Positions 31,993 to 38,432 of a stretch of 38,432 nucleotides of DNA are shown here, piece by piece. This DNA is from Gaiellaceae bacterium (GTDB lineage: Bacteria; Actinomycetota; Thermoleophilia; Gaiellales; Gaiellaceae). A model generated the notes under the pieces. It did not search any database. It was not told the DNA's origin and was given only the letters and a program-made list of their open reading frames with translations. Both the position numbers and the translations under genes were made by a program. The DNA is taken from positions 1-38,432 of the forward strand of contig JAJTCQ010000011.1 in assembly GCA_021323315.1 (NCBI GenBank). The letters run 5' to 3'. Position 1 is the stretch's first letter. Each line of letters begins with the position of its first letter.

Positions 31993-33783
31993 CTACCGCT
32001 TCCGCTCCGAGTCGAGGTTGAGCACGGCGAGGAACGCCTCCTGCGGTACCTCGATGCCGGCGACCTGCTTCATCCGCTTCTTGCCCTTCTTCTGCTTCTC
32101 GAGGAGCTTGCGCTTGCGGGTGATGTCACCGCCGTAGCACTTCGCGAGCACGTCCTTGCGCCGCGCTTTCACCGTCTCGCGCGCGATGACACGCGACCCG
32201 ATCGCGGCCTGGATCGGCACGTCGATCATCTGCCGGGGAATCTCCTCGCGCAGCCGCTCGACGAGCTGGCGGCCGCGATCGTAGGCCGCGTCGCGGTGGA
32301 TGATCAGCGAGAGGGCGTCGACCTGCTCGCCACCGACGAGGATGTCCACGCGGGAGAGGTCGCCCGGCCTGAACCCCGCGAGGTCGTAGTCGAAGCTCGC
32401 GTACCCGCGCGTACGCGACTTCAGCTGGTCGTAGAAGTCGAGGACGATCTCGCCGAGAGGGAGCTCGTACAGGAGGAGCACGCGGCCCTCGCTCAGGTAC
32501 TCCATGTGGTCGAAGGTGCCGCGACGCTCGTTCGCGAGCTCCATGACGGCGCCGACGTAGTCCTTCGGGACGATCACCGAGGCCCTCACGTACGGCTCCT
32601 CCACCTGCTCGAGCTCGCGCGGCATCTCGGCCGGGTTGTGCACCTCGACCTCCTCGCCCGTGCGCGTCGTCGCCCGGTAGGCGACGTTCGGAGCGGTGAT
32701 CAGCAGGTCGAGGTCGAACTCGCGCTCGAGGCGCTCGCGGACGATCTCCATGTGCAGGAGCCCGAGGAAGCCGCAACGAAAGCCGAAGCCGAGCGCCTGC
32801 GACGTCTCCGGCTCGTACGAGAGCGACCCGTCGTTGAGCTTGAGCCGCTCGAGCGCGTCGCGCAGCTCCGGGTAGTCGTCGGAGTCGGTCGGGAAGATGC
32901 CCGCGAAGACCATCGGCTTCACGTCCTGGTAGCCCGGCAGCGGCTCGGCTGCCGGCCGCCGGCGCGAGGTGAGCGTGTCGCCGACGCGAAGGCGCGAGAC
33001 GTCCTTGAGACCGGTGATGACGTAACCCACCTCGCCCGCCGAGAGCGCGTCGACGGACATGCGGGCAGGCGACATCACGCCGAGCTCTTCCGCGTCGAAC
33101 GCCGTTCCCTGCGCCATCGCGCGCAGCGGCTCGCGGGGCGAGAAGCTCCCGTCGACGACGCGGACGAACGCGACGACCCCTCGGTACTGGTCGTACGAGG
33201 AGTCGAAGACGAGCGCACGGGCAGGCGCGTCGCGATCGCCCGAGGGCGCCGGGATGCGCTCGACGATCGCGTCGAGCACCTCCGGTACGCCCGCCCCGGT
33301 CTTGGCGGACATCCGCACCACGCGGTCCGCGGGCTCCCCGAGCAGATCGCCGAGCTCGCCAGCGGCGCCGTCGGGATCCGCCTGCGGCAGGTCGATCTTG
33401 TTCACGGCCGGGACGATCTCGAGACCGCCGTCGATCGCGAGGTACGCGTTCGCGAGGGTCTGCGCCTCGGTCCCCTGTGCGGCGTCGACGACCAGGAGCG
33501 CTCCCTCACACGCCTGCAGCGAGCGCGACACCTCGTACGTGAAGTCCACATGCCCCGGCGTATCGATGAGGTTGAGCTGGTGGCCTCGCCAGCTCACGCG
33601 CACGGCCTGCGCCTTGATCGTTATGCCACGCTCGCGCTCGAGCTCCATCGTGTCGAGCAGCTGCTCACGCATCTCGCGCTGGGACACCGCGCCGGTCAGC
33701 TCGAGGATGCGATCGGCGAGCGTCGACTTGCCGTGGTCGATGTGCGCGATGATCGCGAAGTTGCGAATGCGGTCTTGCTCCAT
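31993..33783 (-). CDS. lepA: Elongation factor 4 (LepA)
   Basis: Ribosomal GTPase related to EF-G, linked to 30S biogenesis and back-translocation. The 596-residue protein from ATG 33783 has G1 AHIDHGKST, the switch segment [14 protein letters not shown]3 DTPGHVDF and G4 NKIDLP, and the LepA-specific C-terminal region ending in [14 protein letters not shown]. Length matches the family (about 600). A longer open frame upstream lies inside murJ and has no homology-like sequence. It is 7 nt after the murJ stop and may be co-transcribed with it. Confidence 0.97.
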   Translation of the reverse strand: MEQDRIRNFAIIAHIDHGKSTLADRILELTGAVSQREMREQLLDTMELERERGITIKAQAVRVSWRGHQLNLIDTPGHVDFTYEVSRSLQACEGALLVVDAAQGTEAQTLANAYLAIDGGLEIVPAVNKIDLPQADPDGAAGELGDLLGEPADRVVRMSAKTGAGVPEVLDAIVERIPAPSGDRDAPARALVFDSSYDQYRGVVAFVRVVDGSFSPREPLRAMAQGTAFDAEELGVMSPARMSVDALSAGEVGYVITGLKDVSRLRVGDTLTSRRRPAAEPLPGYQDVKPMVFAGIFPTDSDDYPELRDALERLKLNDGSLSYEPETSQALGFGFRCGFLGLLHMEIVRERLEREFDLDLLITAPNVAYRATTRTGEEVEVHNPAEMPRELEQVEEPYVRASVIVPKDYVGAVMELANERRGTFDHMEYLSEGRVLLLYELPLGEIVLDFYDQLKSRTRGYASFDYDLAGFRPGDLSRVDILVGGEQVDALSLIIHRDAAYDRGRQLVERLREEIPRQMIDVPIQAAIGSRVIARETVKARRKDVLAKCYGGDITRKRKLLEKQKKGKKRMKQVAGIEVPQEAFLAVLNLDSERKR

Positions 33784-33790
33784 AGGTCTC

Positions 33791-35404
33791 TCAGCGCTGC
33801 TCGGAGGGATCGTCGCGCCGGGATCGCAACAGTAGCAACGCCTCGAGCTCGCGAAGGCCGAGCGCCCGGGCGAGGCCGAGGTAGACGAGGGCCCCGACCG
33901 CGAACGCCGCGCCGAGCGAGACGACCTGCCCTGCGAGACCGCGCCCGACCAACTCATCGAGGCCGAACCAGACGACGAAGGCCGCACCCGCCGCGACGCC
34001 GCCGGCCGCGGCGACGCGACCGACGACCGCGAGCGTCCGACCGACGTGCTCGAGCCCGATCCGTCGTCGCATCATCACGAGCAGGACGCCTGCGGCCACG
34101 ACGTTCACGGTCGAGGTCGCCAGCGGGATCCCCCAGATCCCGAGCCGGTAGAAGACGGTGTCGAACGCGGCGTTGAGTGCGACGGCGCCGAGCGCGATCC
34201 CCGTCGGAACCCAGTTCGTCTGCACGGCGTAGAAGCTGCGGTTCAGGATCAGCATCCAGCCGTTGAAGACGAGGCCGATGGAGAACGCCTGCAGGCACTG
34301 CGCGACGATCACCGTGTCGTCCGAGGTGAATTCTCCGCGCTGGTAGACGAGCCGCACGATCGGCTCGGCCAGCACGATCGAGAGTAGTCCCGCCGGCACG
34401 AGCAGGAATGCGATCTGGCGCATGCCACCGTCGAGTGCGCGCCTGAGCCCGGCGGTGTCGCTGCGCGCCGCGAACCGCGCGAGCGTCGGGAAGAGAACCG
34501 TCGTCACCGCGACGGCGAAGATGCCCTGCGGGAGCATGTACAGCCGGAATGCCTTGTCGATCGCGGCAGGCGCGAGTTCCGGGTCGAGAAGCCTCGAGGC
34601 GAAGAGCGTGTCGACGAGGAAGTTCACGTTGACGAGGCCGATGGTCAGCGTCACCGGCAGCATCAGCACGAGCACGCGCTTCACCGCGGGATCGCGCCAG
34701 TCGATGACCATGGTCAGCCGCCCGTCCAGCCGTCTCAGCCATGGGATGGGCAAGAGCAACTGCACGAGCGTTCCCAGGACGACGACGCCGGCGTAGAGGT
34801 ACAGCTCTGCGCTCTCGTCGTCGAGCTGCGGCACGCCCAACAAGAGGCCGAGGACTATCACCACGTTCCAGGCCACCGGGGCAAGGGCAGGCAGCGCGAA
34901 GTGGTGGTACGTGTTGAGGATGCCCACCACGATCCCGGACAACCCGAGCAGGACGACGATCGGGAACAGCACGCGGGAGAGGCCGACCGCGAGGTCGTAG
35001 TCGCCGCCCGGATCTCCGAACGGGCGCATGAGCAGCGGCGCGAGCAGGATGAAGAGGGCCGTCACGCCCCCCAGAACGACCAGCGTCAGCCAGAAGAGCG
35101 TCGAGGCGACGCGCCATGCTCGTTGTCTCTCGCCCTTCTCCAGCAGGTCGCTGAACACCGGCACGAACGCACCGGACAGCGCGGCGTCGGCGAGGAGTGC
35201 GCGGACGACGTTGGGGATGAGGATCGCGACCGTGAACGCGTTGATCAGGCCGGTGACGCCGAAGAAGTACGCGCTGACCATCTCGCGGACGAGACCGAGG
35301 ACGCGCGAGACCGCGGTAGCGGCCGAGAACACGGCCGTGGACCGCGCGATGCGGCGGCTCTGGCCGGCGCCGGACATCGGTTCGAGAGGCGACTGTGGCT
35401 CCAT
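33791..35404 (-). CDS. murJ: Lipid II flippase MurJ
   Basis: Membrane flippase of the MOP superfamily that moves lipid II outward for peptidoglycan synthesis. The 537-residue protein shows about 14 hydrophobic helices and the MurJ/MviN markers [52 protein letters not shown] and [21 protein letters not shown] short cytoplasmic N-terminus precedes helix 1; an alternative ATG lies nine codons in. It is divergent from rpsT by 69 nt. Confidence 0.94.
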   Translation of the reverse strand: MEPQSPLEPMSGAGQSRRIARSTAVFSAATAVSRVLGLVREMVSAYFFGVTGLINAFTVAILIPNVVRALLADAALSGAFVPVFSDLLEKGERQRAWRVASTLFWLTLVVLGGVTALFILLAPLLMRPFGDPGGDYDLAVGLSRVLFPIVVLLGLSGIVVGILNTYHHFALPALAPVAWNVVIVLGLLLGVPQLDDESAELYLYAGVVVLGTLVQLLLPIPWLRRLDGRLTMVIDWRDPAVKRVLVLMLPVTLTIGLVNVNFLVDTLFASRLLDPELAPAAIDKAFRLYMLPQGIFAVAVTTVLFPTLARFAARSDTAGLRRALDGGMRQIAFLLVPAGLLSIVLAEPIVRLVYQRGEFTSDDTVIVAQCLQAFSIGLVFNGWMLILNRSFYAVQTNWVPTGIALGAVALNAAFDTVFYRLGIWGIPLATSTVNVVAAGVLLVMMRRRIGLEHVGRTLAVVGRVAAAGGVAAGAAFVVWFGLDELVGRGLAGQVVSLGAAFAVGALVYLGLARALGLRELEALLLLRSRRDDPSEQR

Positions 35405-35435
35405 GGCGCGCTGCGATTCTCCCAGTGGGGTCTGC

Positions 35436-35441
35436 TACCAT
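35436..35441 (+). promoter_or_regulatory. Putative extended -10 promoter of rpsT
   Basis: TACCAT preceded by TG one base away (35433-35434) forms an extended -10. It would give a leader of about 26 nt carrying an inverted repeat (35448-35453 with 35458-35463, 4-nt loop) before the ATG. S20 synthesis is self-regulated in E. coli, so the leader hairpin could matter; that is inference. Confidence 0.4.
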
Positions 35442-35473
35442 CGCGCGGCCCGCAGCCGCGGGCGCTTCTTCGA

Positions 35474-35740
35474 ATGGCGAACATCAAGCAACAGCGCAAG
35501 CGCGTCCGCATACAGGAGCGCCAGCGGGGCGAGAACCTCCGCTACCGGTCGACGATCAAGACGCTCACGAAGCGCCTCGAGACTGCCGTCTCCGACGGCG
35601 ACGCCGAGCGCGTCGCGGCGGAGTACCGCGAGCTCGTGCGCACGATCGACCGCGCGGCGACGCGCGGGGCCCTGCACGGGAACACCGCCGCCCGCAAGAA
35701 GTCGCGCGCCGCGCGCCTCGCCTCCGGCGTCTCCTCCTAG
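35474..35740 (+). CDS. rpsT: 30S ribosomal protein S20
   Basis: Primary-binding small-subunit protein that contacts 16S rRNA. The 88-residue, very basic, all-helical protein begins MANIKQQRKRVRIQERQR and ends with the conserved GALHGNTAARKKSRAA pattern. Length is normal. It is a lone plus-strand gene between murJ (divergent) and holA (convergent); the rpsT and holA stops share the palindrome CTAG at 35737-35740. Confidence 0.96.
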   Translation: MANIKQQRKRVRIQERQRGENLRYRSTIKTLTKRLETAVSDGDAERVAAEYRELVRTIDRAATRGALHGNTAARKKSRAARLASGVSS

Positions 35741-36747
35741 GCGGCCGCGCCGGGCTTCCGGCTGAGCGCGACGAGCGTGCGCTGGACCTCGAGGTCCGGT
35801 GTGAGCTTGCTCTGGCCCTTGAGTGCTCCGTCGAGGGCGGCGATTCGCACGATTGCATCGTCGAGCTCTTCGTCGGAGAAGCCTTCCGCCTGCCGGTAGA
35901 GCTTGGCGGCGTAGTACGGGTTGAGCTTGAGGCGCGCGGCAGCCTCCTTCGAGCCGACACCGTCGGCGGCGAGCCTCTTGAGCGCGCGCAGACGCCCCAG
36001 ATGACTCGCAAGCGACCCGGCGAGGCGAGGCGCGACGTCCCGGCGGGGCTTCGACTCGCGATCGAAGAGCACCTCGCACACTTCGAGCGCACGCGCGGAG
36101 TCCCGCGCCGCCCACGCCTCCGTCAGCTCCCAGATGGGAACGTCGGCGTTCGAGGGGACGAGCGCGATGACCTCGCGCTCGCCGACGGGCTCGCCGTTCG
36201 CCCAGGTGCCGATCTTGTCGACCTCCGTCTTGAGAGCGCGCAGGTCGTCGCCGACGAGCTGGATCAGCGCAGCGATCGCGTCGGGCTCGGCACGGACTCC
36301 GCGATCGTGGAACTGCTTGGCCACCCACTCCTGGACCTTCCCTTTCGCGACGTCCCAGGCGAGCACCTCGCCGGCCGTCGCGCACGCCTTCCAGAGGGCG
36401 GAGCTCGCCTTGAGGTCGTCCGCAACCAGCGCAAGCACGGTCGCCGGCGCCGGGCTGTCCAAGTAGGTCGCGACCGTCTCGACGTCCGCAGCCTTCCAGC
36501 CTCCCTTGCGCCGACCGTCGCCTTGCTTGGCCCCGTCGACGTCGGCGACCACGATGAGGCGCGCGTCCCCGAACAGGCTTCCCGCGTTGCACAGGCCGAC
36601 CACCGCGTCTCCGGACGTGTCGAGCGCCGAGACGGCTTCGATCGCCTCCGGCTCGAAGTGTGCGCGCAGGCGCGCGATCGCGATCTCGACCTTCGGGCGG
36701 TCGCTCCCGGTGATGAGATACACGGGTTGTCCAGGAGCGTCGGCCAT
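35737..36747 (-). CDS. holA: DNA polymerase III subunit delta
   Basis: Delta is the clamp-loader subunit that opens the sliding clamp. The 336-residue protein from ATG 36747 has the N-terminal PVYLITGSDRPKVEIAIARL, SLFGDARLIVVADVDG, and a C-terminal helical collar domain (LAGSLASHLGRLRALKRLA, LKLNPYYAAKLYRQA, FSDEELDDAIVRIAALDGAL). As usual for delta it lacks a functional P-loop. It starts 10 nt after the comEC stop, the common comEC-holA-rpsT neighbourhood. Confidence 0.92.
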   Translation of the reverse strand: MADAPGQPVYLITGSDRPKVEIAIARLRAHFEPEAIEAVSALDTSGDAVVGLCNAGSLFGDARLIVVADVDGAKQGDGRRKGGWKAADVETVATYLDSPAPATVLALVADDLKASSALWKACATAGEVLAWDVAKGKVQEWVAKQFHDRGVRAEPDAIAALIQLVGDDLRALKTEVDKIGTWANGEPVGEREVIALVPSNADVPIWELTEAWAARDSARALEVCEVLFDRESKPRRDVAPRLAGSLASHLGRLRALKRLAADGVGSKEAAARLKLNPYYAAKLYRQAEGFSDEELDDAIVRIAALDGALKGQSKLTPDLEVQRTLVALSRKPGAAA

Positions 36748-36757
36748 GCGCCGGACA

Positions 36758-38432
36758 CTACCGCGCGGTCTCGACCGCCAGCTTCCACGCGCTGCCGGAC
36801 TCGACCACCACCCGCCCGTCCTCGTCCGTCCGGTAGACGGCGAGGCCGGGCGAGCCCTCGAGCGCGGCGAGCGTCTCGGGCCGCGGGTGCCCGTACTCGT
36901 TGTCGCGACCGCAGGAGATGACTGCGATGCTCGGCCGCAGCTCGCGGAGTTCGGTCGCGAGACCTGGATCGTCGGAGCCGTGGTGCGCCACCTTGAGGAC
37001 CTCGACCTCGGGCAACGAGAGGCGCGCGGTGACGTCGGACTCGGCGTCGGCGGGAAGGAAGACGTCGACCGCGCCGTAGGACGCAATGAGGACGACGGCG
37101 TTCAGGTTCGGATCCTCCGTCGGCGTGCCTGCGTCGTCGGGCGCAAGCGCGCGCAGGGTGAGGCCGCCTGCGCGGTAGGTCGAGCCGGAGCGGACGACGT
37201 CGACTCGGACGCCGCGCGAGCGCGCAGCGCGCAACGCCTCCTCGTACTCGGGGCCGGTCGCGGCGAGGCGGGGGTCCAGCACCCGGCCGACGCGGACGCG
37301 GCGAATCACGTCCGCCGCGCCTCCGACGTGATCACGCTGCGGATGTGTCAGGACGAGAGCCGTGAGCACGCTGATCCCCATGCTGCGCAGCTGCTGGGCC
37401 GCGTTTCCCTCAGGCGGACCTTGATCCACGAGCACCGACGCGCTCGGTGTCTCGAGGAGGATCGCGTCACCCTGGCCGACGTCGAGGAACGTGACGCGCA
37501 GTCCGGCCGGCGGCTCGCGGACGGGCTCGACGCGCGTTGCCCACGCGGCGCCAAGGACGAGCACCGAACCGCCGAGGCCGAACGAGACCGTGAGCACATG
37601 GCTCCGGGTGAACCGACCCCGGAACCGACGAAGCGCGAAGAACGCACCGGCGAGACAGGCGCAGGCGACGAGCACCGGCCCCGTCCCCACGGCCGCGCTC
37701 GGAAGGTGGGCGACGGTGCGTGCCACCAGTTCGAGCCAGGCCGCCGCCCAGCCGGCGAGCGATGCGAGGCCGGCGGCGGCCGCGGGCGACAGGGGATCCA
37801 CGACAGCCGCGAGAAGGCCGAGCCCGAGGACCAACGGCGCGGCGGCGAATGCCACCACGTTCGCGAGCACGGTGTAGACAGGCGCCTCTCCGAAGTGGAA
37901 GAGGACGATTGGGGTCGTAGCCACGCTGCACGCGAGGCCGACCGCGAGCGCGTCTGCGGCCGCGGCGGGAACCGGATAGCCGGCGAGTCGACGACGTAGC
38001 CGTGGAACCGCGACGAAGATCGCCGCCACCGCGGCGAACGAGAGCTGGAAGCCGGGCTCGAGCGCCGACGTCGGCATCCAGGCCATGAGCACGAGCGCGC
38101 CGAGTGCGAGGAAGTACCAGCGATCGGTGGGCCGAGCGACAAGCCAGGCGAGCGACGCGAGCCCGCCCGCCACTCCCGCGCGGACGACGGACGGCTGCCA
38201 GCCGACGGCGAGGACGTACGCGGCGATCGCGGCGATGATCGAGAGCTCGCGCGCCACGCGCGACAACCGCAGCAACCAGCCGAGGGCATAGATCCCTCCC
38301 GCGAGGAACGCGACGTTCTGCCCCGAGACGGCCAGGAGGTGATAGAGGCCCGAGGCACGGAAGTCGTCCTGAACGTCCGGGGGCAAGCCTTCGTCCTCGC
38401 CGAGCACGACCCCGAGCACGATCCCACGGCGG
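36758..38432 (-). CDS. comEC: Competence protein ComEC/Rec2, N-terminus cut by window edge
   Basis: ComEC forms the inner-membrane channel for single-stranded DNA uptake. The visible 558 or so residues open at the window edge (frame reads through GIVLGVVLGEDEGLP at the edge) with the competence domain FRASGLYHLLAVSGQNVAFL, several membrane helices, then a C-terminal metallo-beta-lactamase-like domain (FLDVGQGDAILLET, LTHPQRDHVGG, VLKVAHHGSDD). In the metal motif the second His of the usual HxHxDH is Gln (HPQRDH). The N-terminal OB-type domain lies outside the window. Uptake ability cannot be judged from this gene alone. Confidence 0.92.
   Translation of the reverse strand, partial: RRGIVLGVVLGEDEGLPPDVQDDFRASGLYHLLAVSGQNVAFLAGGIYALGWLLRLSRVARELSIIAAIAAYVLAVGWQPSVVRAGVAGGLASLAWLVARPTDRWYFLALGALVLMAWMPTSALEPGFQLSFAAVAAIFVAVPRLRRRLAGYPVPAAAADALAVGLACSVATTPIVLFHFGEAPVYTVLANVVAFAAAPLVLGLGLLAAVVDPLSPAAAAGLASLAGWAAAWLELVARTVAHLPSAAVGTGPVLVACACLAGAFFALRRFRGRFTRSHVLTVSFGLGGSVLVLGAAWATRVEPVREPPAGLRVTFLDVGQGDAILLETPSASVLVDQGPPEGNAAQQLRSMGISVLTALVLTHPQRDHVGGAADVIRRVRVGRVLDPRLAATGPEYEEALRAARSRGVRVDVVRSGSTYRAGGLTLRALAPDDAGTPTEDPNLNAVVLIASYGAVDVFLPADAESDVTARLSLPEVEVLKVAHHGSDDPGLATELRELRPSIAVISCGRDNEYGHPRPETLAALEGSPGLAVYRTDEDGRVVVESGSAWKLAVETAR

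Noticed and set aside
32296-34176. A 626-codon plus-strand open frame opposite lepA and murJ
   Set aside because: Crosses the boundary of two well-supported minus-strand genes and has only antisense-type composition.
1-38432. CRISPR arrays, insertion sequences, prophage or defence genes
   Set aside because: No regularly spaced repeats, transposase motifs, phage structural genes or recognisable defence proteins were seen; apart from the tRNA-Leu scar the region is core chromosome.

Overview
The window is about 38 kb of very GC-rich bacterial chromosome with strong G/C bias at third codon positions. It carries almost only housekeeping genes. The order polA - rpsA - coaE is a familiar actinobacterial neighbourhood, and the window as a whole fits Actinomycetota, probably a deep lineage such as Thermoleophilia (Gaiellales/Solirubrobacterales). 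The phylum is inferred from gene order and composition, and the class is a guess.

Layout. 1-2453 (-): rpsA, coaE and a lytic transglycosylase cut by the window edge. 2520-3233 (+): a metallo-beta-lactamase-fold hydrolase. 3230-6243 (-): polA, with a VOC-family gene overlapping its end. 6270-7781 (+): a LarA-like protein. 7801-12980 (-): a complete branched-chain amino-acid-type ABC transporter (livK-H-M-G-F). 13100-13183 (+): tRNA-Leu(CAA), followed to about 13957 by a scar of decayed reading frames, a truncated SRPBCC gene and a degenerate second copy of the tRNA 3' end. 13958-16146 (+): two tandem phosphofructokinase-family genes with different phosphoryl-donor signatures. 16151-16699 (-): a TrpC-like TIM-barrel protein. 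16723-18321 (+): a secreted protein with RTX-like repeats and a BNR propeller. 18326-22149 (-): deoC, a full aldehyde dehydrogenase, a half-length aldehyde dehydrogenase without its catalytic domain, and a cupin. 22150-22526: a probable frameshifted pseudogene. 22527-33783 (-): a long housekeeping run transcribed lepA, hemW, hrcA, dnaJ, prmA, mtaB, HIT, yqeY, phoH, ybeY, dgk-PAP2, cdd, era. 33791-35404 (-): murJ. 35474-35740 (+): rpsT. 35737-38432 (-): holA and a 5'-truncated comEC.

How the genes work together. Most products serve translation and RNA maturation (S1, S20, LepA, Era, YbeY, MtaB, PrmA), DNA replication (PolA, HolA), heat-shock control (HrcA, DnaJ), envelope building (MurJ, the DgkA-like kinase/phosphatase, lytic transglycosylase) and cofactor supply (CoaE). 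Catabolic parts are the liv importer, the PFK pair and the deoC/ALDH set, in which DeoC would make acetaldehyde and an ALDH would oxidise it. Adjacent genes commonly overlap by 1-4 nt (ATGA, GTGA, TGATG), which implies translational coupling.

Most interesting: the tRNA-Leu scar; the PFK pair with PPi-type and ATP-type signatures; the two-gene arrangement that looks like a split ALDH16; and repeated TANNNT hexamers 5-10 nt upstream of start codons, which suggest that leaderless transcription is common here. I saw no CRISPR array, intact insertion sequence, prophage or defence system.
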